From Mesostigma viride (taxonomy: Eukaryota > Streptophyta > Mesostigmatophyceae > Mesostigmatales > Mesostigmataceae): a DNA stretch of 64,000 bases. Location of the stretch: contig RPFO01000312.1 of NCBI GenBank assembly GCA_009746045.1, positions 204,001 through 268,000 of the forward strand, given 5' to 3'. This document shows, one piece after another, positions 29,939-41,897 of the stretch; positions within the stretch are counted from its first letter, which is position 1, and every line of letters begins with the position of its first letter. Made by a program: the position numbers and the translations under genes. The notes beneath the pieces are model-generated. The model saw nothing but the letters and a program-made list of their open reading frames with translations. It made no database searches and had not been told where the DNA came from.

Positions 29939-30832
29939 ATGCCACCGAAGGCGAAGCCGCGCGTGGTCGGGGCAGGCCAGGTACAGAAAGCGACTGGCGT
30001 TCCCCCGCCTCGAGCAGCTTCCGGGCTCAACTATTCCAAATTCGATAAGATAGGTGAAAGTGATTCGGACGCATCGGACGTACCAGACCTTCTCTCGGAT
30101 GAGGATGCCGACACCGATGATTCCATGGGAGGTTACGGCGATGACAGCCCGTATGATCGTGGCCCTCCTCAGTCGGCAGAGATAAAAAAGCAGGCAATGC
30201 CTCCGCAGAGCGCGGCAAAGCAGGGTGCAATGAAGCAGGCGCCGACTAGACCGCTGCCAGCGAAGCCAACGGCAGCCAGGGATATGCCGGCGAAGAAGGC
30301 GCCCGCGAACCCTGCGCCGACGAAGGAGGCGCAAACGAAGCAAGCGTCGGCCAAGCCGGCTCCGGCACAGCAGCCGACGATGAAGCAGGGCCCGAAGGTT
30401 ACTGTGCCGGTAGATGATAACGACGATGACATCCCCGACCTGGTGGAGAGCGACGAAGGCGAGAGCGACAGCCCCGTGGACAAGCGCGGCGGCATCAAGC
30501 CAGGGTTCCTGGACAAGCAGCAGGGGGCGGCCAGGGGGGCCAAGCCGGCGCCGGCGCCGGCGCCCGCGCCTGCCACCAAGGCGGACAACACCAAGTCCTC
30601 GATGAAGAAGGGCTTCTTGGACGCCACCGGCAAGCCTGCCAGCACACCGGCGGCAGAGAAGAAAGGCGGTGCTGTCGACCGCGGGACGCTTCTGCTGCCC
30701 AAGGACATTGGCAAGACACCGTACGGCGATGTGCGGGACTTGAAGCTGGGTGACGTCATCCAGAAGCTCCAGAAGCTGGCGGAGAAGGAGAGGTGGGGCC
30801 CCAGCGAGACGCTGCGCACCGAAGTGGCCCAG
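29939..30832 (+). CDS. TRANK1-like exon 1
   Basis: 298 codons from the first ATG; a TAG lies 12 bases upstream in frame. It is acidic early ([20 protein letters not shown]), followed by Ala/Pro/Lys repeats and two similar KxGFLD motifs ([10 protein letters not shown] and [10 protein letters not shown]). The end, [19 protein letters not shown], is helical. The donor is CAG/GTGGGT, phase 0. Confidence 0.85.
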
Positions 30833-33800
30833 GTGGGTGAGGGTGCAGGGTCCCTGGGTGCGGTGTGGCTCACGTGTTGGTTGTCTGAGACCCGACCATC
30901 CGAACATGCATCCATCCATCCACCCACCCACCCACCCACCCACCCACCCACCCACCCCCCCGCCCGCCCGCCCGCCCGCCCGCCCGCCCGCCCGCCCGCC
31001 CGCCGCCCGCCGCCCGCCCGCCCGCCGCCCGCCCGCCGCCCGCCCGCCCGCCGCCCGCCGCCCGCCCGCCCGCCCGCCCGCCCGCCCGCCCGCCGCCCGC
31101 CGCCCGCCCGCCCGCCCGCCCGCCCGCGCCGCCCGCCCGCCCGCCCGCCCGCCCGCCCATCCGTCTGCCCGCCAGAGTGCCCGCGCGCCCGCCCGCGTGC
31201 CCGCCCGCCCGCCCGCCCGCCCGCGTGCCCGCCCGCCACCCGCCGGCCCGCCCGCCTGCCCGCCCGCCCGCCCGCCCGCCCGCCCGCCCGCCCGCCGCGC
31301 CCGCCCGCCCGCCCGCCCGCCCGCCGCGTGCCCACCCGCCCGCCCGCGTGCCCCACGCCCGCCCGCCCGCCCGCCCGCCCGCGTGCCCGCCCGCCTGCCC
31401 GCCCGCCCGCGCCCGCCCGCCCGCCGCCCGCCCGCCCGCCCGCCCGCCCGCCCGCCCGCCGCCTGCCCGCCCGCCCACCCGCCCGCCCGCCCACCCGCCC
31501 GCCTGCCCGCCCGCCCGCCCGCCCGCCCGCCTGCCCGCCCGCCCGCCCGCCCGCCCACCCGCCCGCCCGCTCGCCCGCCAACCCGCGTGCCCGCCCGCCC
31601 GCGCGTGCCCGCGCGCCCGCCCGCCCGCCCGCCCGCCTGCCCGCCCGCCCGCCCGCCCGCGTGCCCGCCCGCCCGCCCGCCCGCCCGCGTGCCCGCCCGC
31701 CCGTTCACCCGCCCGCCCGCCCCCCGCCCGCCCGCCCGTCCCTCCGTTGGTCTGTCCGTCCGTCGTCCGTCCGTCCGTCCGTCCATCCATCCATCCATCC
31801 ATCCATCCATCCATCCATCCATCCGTCCGTCCATCCATCCATCCATCCATCCATCCATCCATCCATCCATCCATCCATCCATCCATCCATCCATCCATCC
31901 ATCCATCCATCCATCCATCCATCCATCCGTCCGTCCATCCGTCCATCCATCCATCCATCCATCCATCCATCCATCCATCCATCCATCCATCCATCCATCC
32001 ATCCATCCATCCATCCATCCATCCATCCATCCATCCATCCATCCATCCATCCATCCATCCATCCATCCATCCATCCATCCATCCATCCATCCATCCATCC
32101 ATCCATCCATCCATCCATCCATCCATCCATCCATCCATCCATCCATCCATCCATCCATCCATCCATCCATCCATCCATCCATCCATCCATCCATCCATCC
32201 ATTCGTGTACTTCCCTTGGGCGAGTCACTGGGTACAACAAACTGTTTGAGTCTTCCATCCTTGCTTGGAATACGCAAGGACAGAGGGGCAGGGGCCCCCA
32301 GCCTCGTGTGGCCTGGGCTGGGTTGCCGCGTCAGGTTGTCGCTAGTGAGCTGATACGGAACCCTTGACAAGTGTTGTCGTTATTACTTAGAACTGTTTTG
32401 GTTTCGTATTCCCCTTCTGGTGCGTACACTGTCATACGGAACCTAGCTGCCTTCCTCAATAGGGAACCTAGTTGCCTCCCTCAATAGGGAACCTGGTTGC
32501 CTCCCTCAATAGGGAACCTAGTTACCTCCCTAATTAGATAACCTAGTTGCCTCCCTACGTAGGGAACCTAGTTGACTCCCTCAATAGGGAACCTAGTTTC
32601 CTCCCTGAATGGAGAACCTACTTGCCTCCGTCAATAGGAAACCTTGTTTATCCCTCAATAGGGAACCTAGTTGCCCCCCTCAATAGGGAAACTAGTTGCC
32701 TCCCTCAATAACTCAGTTGCCCCCCTCAATAACCTAGTTGCCCCCCACAATAGGGAAACTAGTTTCCTCCGTCAATAACCTAGTTGCCCCCCTCACTACG
32801 GAGCCTAGTAGCCTCCCTCAATAGCCCCCCTTGAAAGGGAACTGGCCGCGTGAGAGGTGCATGCCCTGCGTAGCCGCACGCGCGCTGGCACCACTTTGTT
32901 CGACCTAAGACTAGGCACTGGTCATCACGTGGACAGGCAATTCATAGTTGGGCATGACACCAGGCGTAATAAGCCTTCCTTCTCATGCCTTGCGACCAGA
33001 GCGACCTGGGCAATGTCTCAGGTTGTTCTTGTGAGAGGTTGTTTTGAGGGTGACTACATCGCACTATGGTTGGTGTCAGCATGCCCATGTGTGGTGTCAG
33101 TGCGTCCTGCGGTGATGTCAGTGCGTCCTGTGGTGATGTCATCATGTCGATGCCATCTCGGCGTCCTTGGCGCAGCCTCCTGTTGCAATATTGGCCAAGC
33201 TTATTGGGGCCATCCATCCTTATGCTGGCAACCGGCAACCGGTTTCGGAGACGCAGCGCTAACTTTCACATGTCCTGTCATCCACCATGCAGCCTTGTTG
33301 CCCGTATCGAGTATCATTACTCATAACCTTTGGTTCCATAATCTCTGTTTATCGCTCTTTCGTGCTGTCTAATTGCTTGCTGCTTTAACTGCCCGGTCTG
33401 TCATCTGCTATCTGCGTGTCCTTACCCCCCACCCAACCTGCCCCCTCTTTCTGGCCCCGCGTTCGCCCACTTCATGCACACTCACAATCACATGTACATG
33501 CATACGTACGCGTACGCACTTGCGCTTGCACACACACACATCGCTTGGCCCCCCCCCCCCCCGCCCCCTTCCCTCGCGAGCAGCTGCTGACCAAATCGCT
33601 GGTGTTTGGCCGGCTCGACCTGGCCAAGGAGCTGGTGGACAACTGGCGCGGGGATGTGGAGCCCTGTGTGAACGAGTCGCTGGTGCTGCACGACCTGGTC
33701 AAGATCACGCTCAACAATGTGGTGCCGGGGGGCGAGTGGAACGCGGAGCTGGACAAGCATCTCAGGGCCATCAAGTTCATCATCCTGTGAGTGTGGCAAG

Positions 33801-36800
33801 ACAAGCATCTCAGGGCCATCAAGTTCATCATCCTGTGTGTGTGGCAAGACAAGCATCTCAGGGCCATCAAGTTCATCATCCTGTGAGTGTGGCAAGACAA
33901 GCATCTCAGGGCCATCAAGTTCATCATCCTGTGAGTGTGGCAAGACAAGCATCTCAGGGCCATCAAGTTCATCATCCTGTGAGTGTGGCAAGACAAGCAT
34001 CTGTGAGTGGGGCAAGACAAGCACCTGTGAGTGGGGCAAGACAAGCACCTGTGAGTGTGGCAAGACAAGCACCTGTGAGTGTGGCAAGACAAGCACCTGT
34101 GAGTGTGGCAAGACAAGCATCTGTGAGTGTGGCAAGACAAGCACCTGTGAGTGGGGCAAGACAAGCATCTGTGTGTGTGGCACGTCGCTCGCTCATCCTG
34201 TGGGTGGGAAAAGACCATCCATCCGGCGGGTGGCAGCAAGCCCTCAAGCTGCCTTGTCCTGCCTTGCCGCGCCTTGCCTTGCCGTGTGTTGCTGATTTGC
34301 TGACGCACCCGCCACCATCCATGTGTTGGCACTTCATCGTCCATGTACTTAGTTTGTCAAGGTGCTTTGTGAAGCTGGCGACGCATCCCTCAATATCAAG
34401 CAGCTCATACCTGCATCGTCCTGTGTCGTGTGCCGTGTGGGTGTGCCCCGTAGCTTTTTCCCCGGGCCGTTGGCCGCGTGTGCTTACCCATGCATGCCGT
34501 CCATTGCTTGTTATTGTGATGGCACCACAGCAACCTGCGGTCCAAGCCCAACATGCGCAAGCTGATGGCCTGGAGGTCAACCATGAGCTTCGACAAGAAC
34601 GGCCCCCTCAGGGAGGCCCCCCCGGTCCACGGCCCCGCGCTGCAGGCAGTGTTCATGCACGGCACGTCGCGTATCCTTGACGCGTACGTACGCTGTACAG
34701 CTTCCCTTGCGCTGTACTTCCCTTGCACTGTACTTACCTTGCGCTGTACTTACCTTGCACTGTACTTACCTTGCACTGTACTTTACCTTGCACTGTACTT
34801 ACCTTGCACTGTACTTACCTTGCACTGTGCTTCCCTTGCACTGTACTTCCCTTGCACTATGCCCAGGTTACTAAGTATATATCTTACCTTTTCTGTGTTC
34901 ATGCACGACACCTCCCTGATACTCGACATGTAGCTCCTCCCCACAACTCACCTTACCCTCTACCTATCTCACAATAAGAGTCGTACCTTACCATTAGATT
35001 CGTACCTGACAACAATTGTCTTACTACTTGAGTCGTAGTACTTGTATATCGCAGCAGGTCTGTACGTGTACGTTATATTACTCGTGCCCACCATGCGTGC
35101 ATGCGCTGGTGCCTGCCTGCGCGCGCCGTTGTCTGTTCACGGCAAAGATAGGCCAAGTTCCCAGTCATGGTACATACTCACATCAATACATCGGAGGAGG
35201 TTTGTTTTAACACAAAAAATGTGCTTTGCTGTTGTGGCCATCTTGCCGCCGTCAATTTCGGTGGCCCACAACTGCCCCGATCCGGCGTGAACTGAGGCAT
35301 GCTACTCCCCCCATGGCTGCTTGCCCCTTGTCCCCTTGTCCCCTTTGCCCCCCTTCTCTGCCCCCTCTCACAATGCCCCATCACCCACATGCGCACCCCC
35401 CTGTCCACCCACCCCGCCAGCTTCATGCCTAGGTCGTTCGGGGAGAGCGTTTGGCTGCCGAACGAGCGGGGCTACCTGCTGTGCACGCCCGAGGAGACCG
35501 GCGTGCCCAACCCGCTATATTTAGCGATCAAGTACAAGCGCGACATGGACATGCTTGACCACATCGCCGACGCGATCCGGATGAAGGTACCGCTCATCCT
35601 TCTCTGCAGATCTATGAACCCCTTCTCTGCAATAGCGAACCCCTTCTCTGCAATAATGAACCCCACCTATTCATCACTGCCCAATGAGACACTCACTTCA
35701 TGGCTCCAGTGTTGTGGCCCGACCCCAACCATTTACACTGGGCATGTCCATCAGTTTCGCATATGCACGATGCCTTTGTCGCCACTGCCGCAACCAGTGT
35801 CACGATTGCCACCGCTTGCTGCCGACAAAACAGCCGTCACTGCCGCTAATTCTGCTGACCACCGCCGCCACCACGGACATGGCCAGTGCCACAACCACAG
35901 ATGGTGCTGATAATGCCGCCATTACAACTAGCGCTTACCCCAAGCCCTGTTCTTCTGGTGCTGTCACCCTGGGCCCGGCTTGCTGCTGCCACACTAGGCC
36001 CTGCTTGCTGCTGCCATCCTGGGCCCTGCTTGCTGCTGCCACACTTTGCCCTGCTTGCTGCTGCCACACTGCTGCCCTCATGCCTGCTGCTGTCATGCTC
36101 GCTGCCCTGATGCGTGCTGCCGTCAGACGCTTATGCATGCCCTTGCCTCTGGCGCCTCGCCCCCCCCTGGTCCTGTTGCTTTCCTTCCTCCTTTGTCCTT
36201 CGCGTCCCCCCCCTTGACTGTCCCCCCCGCCCCTTCTGTCCTGGCGTGCCGCCCCTCCCCCCCCTTGGTCCTGGCCCTTGTCCTGCCGCCCCCCAACCCA
36301 GACGGAGGGCGTCAACTTCAACACGCTGGACAGCGAGACCGGGGAGGGAGCCATCCACCTTCTGCTGCACCGGCCCGACCTGCTCCAGAACGGCTTCTTC
36401 GAGCGCCTGCTCAAGAGCCGGCGCATGGACCCGGACCTGCTGGTGGCCGGCAACCGAAACCCGCCGCTGGAGATGGCGCTGAGGATGGGTGAGCATTAAC
36501 CTTACCTAATTATCATACCTTACACGATACTTGAACTACAGAACCCGCCACTGGAGACGGCGCTGAGGATGGATGAGTATTAACCTTATCTAACTGTTAT
36601 CATACCTTACACGATACTTAGACTATATACTTGAACTACAGAACCCGCCACTGGAGACGGCGCTGAGGATGGGTGAGCATGAACCTTACCTAACTGTTAT
36701 CATACCTTACACGATACTTACACTATATACTTGAACTATAGAACCCGCCACTGGAGACGGGGCTGAGGATGGGTGAGCATGAACCTTACCTAACTGTTAT

Positions 36801-39800
36801 CATACCTTACACGGTACTTAAACGATATACTTAAACTATAGAACCCGCCGCTGGAGACAGCGCTGAGGATGGGTGAGGGGGCCGTCATTGTGAAAGAAAA
36901 CACAAAAGAGAACTTGAGTGATTTTAAATAAATATCAGACAGTTTTCAAAACATGTGACAAGTGAACGTCTCCCTGAGCAACCGCCTCTGGGGTATGGGA
37001 ATGGCTCCCTGAGCATGCGTCCCACTGGGAGGTCCATCGGGTCGGGAACGGGCCGTGTGGATGTAAAATAAGCACATAGCTCCCACGGGTTGTGTTGTGT
37101 TGTGTTGTGTTGTGTTGTGTTGTGTTGTGTTGTGTTGTGTTGTGTTGTGTTGTGTTGTGTTGTGTTGTGTTGTGTTGTGTTGTGTTGTGTTGTGTTGGGT
37201 TGGGTTGGGTTGGGTTGGGTTGGGTTGTGTTGTGTTGTGTTGTGTTGGGTTGGGTTGGGTTGGGTTGGGTTGGGTTGGGTTGGGTTGGGTTGGGTTGGGT
37301 TGGGTTGGGTTGGGTTGGGTTGGGTTGGGTTGGGTTGGGTTGCGTTGCGTTGCGTTGCGTTGCGTTGCGTTGCGTTGCGTTGCGTTGCGTTGCGTTGCGT
37401 TGCGTTGCGTTGCGTTGCGTTGCGTTGCGTTGCGTTGCGTTGCGTTGCGTTGCGTTGCGTTGCGTTGCGTTGCGTTGCGTTGCGTTGCGTTGCGTTGCGT
37501 TGCGTTGCGTTGCGTTGCGTTGCGTTGCGTTGCGTTGCGTTGCGTTGCGTTGCGTTGCGTTGCGTTGCGTTGCGTTGCGTTGCGTTGCGTTGCGTTGCGT
37601 TGCGTTGCGTTGCGTTGCGTTGCGTTGCGTTGCGTTGCGTTGCGTTGCGTTGCGTTGCGTTGCGTTGCGTTGCGTTGCGTTGCGTTGCGTTGCGTTGCGT
37701 TGCGTTGCGTTGCGTTGCGTTGCGTTGCGTTGCGTTGCGTTGCGTTGCGTTGCGTTGCGTTGCGTTGCGTTGCGTTGCGTTGCGTTGCGTTGCGTTGCGT
37801 TGCGTTGCGTTGCGTTGCGTTGCGTTGCGTTGCGTTGCGTTGCGTTGCGTTGCGTTGCGTTGCGTTGCGTTGCGTTGCGTTGCGTTGCGTTGCGTTGCGT
37901 TGCGTTGCGTTGCGTTGCGTTGCGTTGCGTTGCGTTGCGTTGCGTTGCGTTGCGTTGCGTTGCGTTGCGTTGCGTTGCGTTGCGTTGCGTTGCGTTGCGT
38001 TGCGTTGCGTTGCGTTGCGTTGCGTTGCGTTGCGTTGCGTTGCGTTGCGTTGCGTTGCGTTGCGTTGCGTTGCGTTGCGTTGCGTTGCGTTGCGTTGCGT
38101 TGCGTTGCGTTGCGTTGCGTTGCGTTGCGTTGCGTTGCGTTGCGTTGCGTTGCGTTGCGTTGCGTTGCGTTGCGTTGCGTTGCGTTGCGTTGCGTTGCGT
38201 TGCGTTGCGTTGCGTTGCGTTGCGTTGCGTTGCGTTGCGTTGCGTTGCGTTGCGTTGCGTTGCGTTGCGTTGCGTTGCGTTGCGTTGCGTTGCGTTGCGT
38301 TGCGTTGCGTTGCGTTGCGTTGCGTTGCGTTGCGTTGCGTTGCGTTGCGTTGCGTTGCGTTGCGTTGCGTTGCGTTGCGTTGCGTTGCGTTGCGTTGCGT
38401 TGCGTTGCGTTGCGTTGCGTTGCGTTGCGTTGCGTTGCGTTGCGTTGCGTTGCGTTGCGTTGCGTTGCGTTGCGTTGCGTTGCGTTGCGTTGCGTTGCGT
38501 TGCGTTGCGTTGCGTTGCGTTGCGTTGCGTTGCGTTGCGTTGCGTTGCGTTGCGTTGCGTTGCGTTGCGTTGCGTTGCGTTGCGTTGCGTTGCGTTGCGT
38601 TGCGTTGCGTTGCGTTGCGTTGCGTTGCGTTGCGTTGCGTTGCGTTGCGTTGCGTTGCGTTGCGTTGCGTTGCGTTGCGTTGCGTTGCGTTGCGTTGCGT
38701 TGCGTTGCGTTGCGTTGCGTTGCGTTGCGTTGCGTTGCGTTGCGTTGCGTTGCGTTGCGTTGCGTTGCGTTGCGTTGCGTTGCGTTGCGTTGCGTTGCGT
38801 TGCGTTGCGTTGCGTTGCGTTGCGTTGCGTTGCGTTGCGTTGCGTTGCGTTGCGTTGCGTTGCGTTGCGTTGCGTTGCGTTGCGTTGCGTTGCGTTGCGT
38901 TGCGTTGCGTTGCGTTGCGTTGCGTTGCGTTGCGTTGCGTTGCGTTGCGTTGCGTTGCGTTGCGTTGCGTTGCGTTGCGTTGCGTTGCGTTGCGTTGCGT
39001 TGCGTTGCGTTGCGTTGCGTTGCGTTGCGTTGCGTTGCGTTGCGTTGCGTTGCGTTGCGTTGCGTTGCGTTGCGTTGCGTTGCGTTGCGTTGCGTTGCGT
39101 TGCGTTGCGTTGCGTTGCGTTGCGTTGCGTTGCGTTGCGTTGCGTTGCGTTGCGTTGCGTTGCGTTGCGTTGCGTTGCGTTGCGTTGCGTTGCGTTGCGT
39201 TGCGTTGCGTTGCGTTGCGTTGCGTTGCGTTGCGTTGCGTTGCGTTGCGTTGCGTTGCGTTGCGTTGCGTTGCGTTGCGTTGCGTTGCGTTGCGTTGCGT
39301 TGCGTTGCGTTGCGTTGCGTTGCGTTGCGTTGCGTTGCGTTGCGTTGCGTTGCGTTGCGTTGCGTTGCGTTGCGTTGCGTTGCGTTGCGTTGCGTTGCGT
39401 TGCGTTGCGTTGCGTTGCGTTGCGTTGCGTTGCGTTGCGTTGCGTTGCGTTGCGTTGCGTTGCGTTGCGTTGCGTTGCGTTGCGTTGCGTTGCGTTGCGT
39501 TGCGTTGCGTTGCGTTGCGTTGCGTTGCGTTGCGTTGCGTTGCGTTGCGTTGCGTTGCGTTGCGTTGCGTTGCGTTGCGTTGCGTTGCGTTGCGTTGCGT
39601 TGCGTTGCGTTGCGTTGCGTTGCGTTGCGTTGCGTTGCGTTGCGTTGCGTTGCGTTGCGTTGCGTTGCGTTGCGTTGCGTTGCGTTGCGTTGCGTTGCGT
39701 TGCGTTGCGTTGCGTTGCGTTGCGTTGCGTTGCGTTGCGTTGCGTTGGGTTGGGTTGGGTTGGGTTGGGTTGGGTTGGGTTGGGTTGGGTTGGGTTGGGT

Positions 39801-41863
39801 TGGGTTGGGTTGGGTTGGGTTGGGTTGGGTTGGGTTGGGTTGGGTTGGGTTGGGTTGGGTTGGGTTGGGTTGGGTTGGGTTGGGTTGGGTTGGGTTGGGT
39901 TGGGTTGGGTTGGGTTGGGTTGGGTTGGGTTGGGTTGGGTTGGGTTGGGTTGGGTTGGGTTGGGTTGGGTTGGGTTGGGTTGGGTTGGGTTGGGTTGGGT
40001 TGGGTTGGGTTGGGTTGGGTTGGGTTGGGTTGGGTTGGGTTGGGTTGGGTTGGGTTGGGTTGGGTTGGGTTGGGTTGGGTTGGGTTGGGTTGGGTTGGGT
40101 TGGGTTGGGTTGGGTTGGGTTGGGTTGGGTTGGGTTGGGTTGGGTTGGGTTGGGTTGGGTTGGGTTGGGTTGGGTTGGGTTGGGTTGGGTTGGGTTGGGT
40201 TGGGTTGGGTTGGGTTGGGTTGGGTTGGGTTGGGTTGGGTTGGGTTGGGTTGGGTTGGGTTGGGTTGGGTTGGGTTGGGTTGGGTTGGGTTGGGTTGGGT
40301 TGGGTTGGGTTGGGTTGGGTTGGGTTGGGTTGGGTTGGGTTGGGTTGGGTTGGGTTGGGTTGGGTTGGGTTGGGTTGGGTTGGGTTGGGTTGGGTTGGGT
40401 TGGGTTGGGTTGGGTTGGGTTGGGTTGGGTTGGGTTGGGGGTTGGGTTGGGTTGGGTTGGGTTGGGTTGGGTTGGGTTGGGTTGGGTTGGGTTGGGTTGG
40501 GTTGGGTTGGGTTGGGTTGGGTTGGGTTGGGTTGGGTTGGGTTGGGTTGGGTTGGGTTGGGTTGGGTTGGGTTGGGTTGGGTTGGGTTGGGTTGGGTTGG
40601 GTTGGGTTGGGTTGGGTTGGGTTGGGTTGGGTTGGGTTGGGTTGGGTTGGGTTGGGTTGGGTTGGGTTGGGTTGGGTTGGGTTGGGTTGGGTTGGGTTGG
40701 GTTGGGTTGGGTTGGGTTGGGTTGGGTTGGGTTGGGTTGGGTTGGGTTGGGTTGGGTTGGGTTGGGTTGGGTTGGGTTGGGTTGGGTTGGGTTGGGTTGG
40801 GTTGGGTTGGGTTGGGTTGGGTTGGGTTGGGTTGGGTTGGGTTGGGTTGGGTTGGGTTGGGTTGGGTTGGGTTGGGTTGGGTTGGGTTGGGTTGGGTTGG
40901 GTTGGGTTGGGTTGGGTTGGGTTGGGTTGGGTTGGGTTGGGTTGGGTTGGGTTGGGTTGGGTTGGGTTGGGTTGGGTTGGGTTGGGTTGGGTTGGGTTGG
41001 GTTGGGTTGGGTTGGGTTGGGTTGGGTTGGGTTGGGTTGGGTTGGGTTGGGTTGGGTTGGGTTGGGTTGGGTTGGGTTGGGTTGGGTTGGGTTGGGTTGG
41101 GTTGGGTTGGGTTGGGTTGGGTTGGGTTGGGTTGGGTTGGGTTGGGTTGGGTTGGGTTGGGTTGGGTTGGGTTGGGTTGGGTTGGGTTGGGTTGGGTTGG
41201 GTTGGGTTGGGTTGGGTTGGGTTGGGTTGGGTTGGGTTGGGTTGGGTTGGGTTGGGTTGGGTTGGGTTGGGTTGGGTTGGGTTGGGTTGGGTTGGGTTGG
41301 GTTGGGTTGGGTTGGGTTGGGTTGGGTTGGGTTGGGTTGGGTTGGGTTGGGTTGGGTTGGGTTGGGTTGGGTTGGGTTGGGTTGGGTTGGGTTGGGTTGG
41401 GTTGGGTTGGGTTGGGTTGGGTTGGGTTGGGTTGGGTTGGGTTGGGTTGGGTTGGGTTGGGTTGGGTTGGGTTGGGTTGGGTTGGGTTGGGTTGGGTTGG
41501 GTTGGGTTGGGTTGGGTTGGGTTGGGTTGGGTTGGGTTGGCATATCATAAGATATGAAAATGTTAAGCTACTAGGCACGTGAACACTACGTGGCGCGTAG
41601 CTGGACATGTGCACGCTTATGTGCGCCGTGTTTCGAGCCATGTGCCTTTTGGTGGAAATTGAGTAGGCATGATCCACTGATGCGGCATGCACCATCAGGC
41701 GTGGCCCCGTGATGTGGCAGCAATGCATCCAGTGCCCTTCTCTCCCTGTGGCTGCCTGCGCATGCGCACATCGGTCTCCTTGGATGGATGTGTAGGCATG
41801 CTCCTGGATCCCGTGCCCCCCTCCCCGATGTACAACCTGCCCCCCCCCCTGTACAACCTGCAT

Positions 41864-41897
<34 letters not shown>

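Larger units (their letters stand above)
30833..33580 (+). other. Intron 1 (repeat-filled)
   Basis: 2.7 kb. Contents in order: CACC units, a CCCG/CCGC array, a CATC array, about 200 bp of unique sequence, a 25-bp minisatellite, then 700 bp without recognisable features. It ends in a C-rich tract before the acceptor. Confidence 0.75.

Noticed and set aside
29621-32353. Long frames giving MDGW or HPSI repeats and Arg/Ala/Gly runs
   Set aside because: They come from the CATC and CCCG arrays of intron 1. The frame on the plus strand is real only up to the donor at 30832.
33717-34295. Frame with repeated [16 protein letters not shown] units as a Cys-rich protein
   Set aside because: It is the out-of-frame reading of the duplicated exon 2 end and donor segments.
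39745-41540. TTGGG array as an interstitial telomere
   Set aside because: Known plant and algal telomere units are TTTAGGG, TTTTAGGG or TTAGGG; TTGGG grades into TTGCG and TTGTG, which fits local microsatellite evolution.
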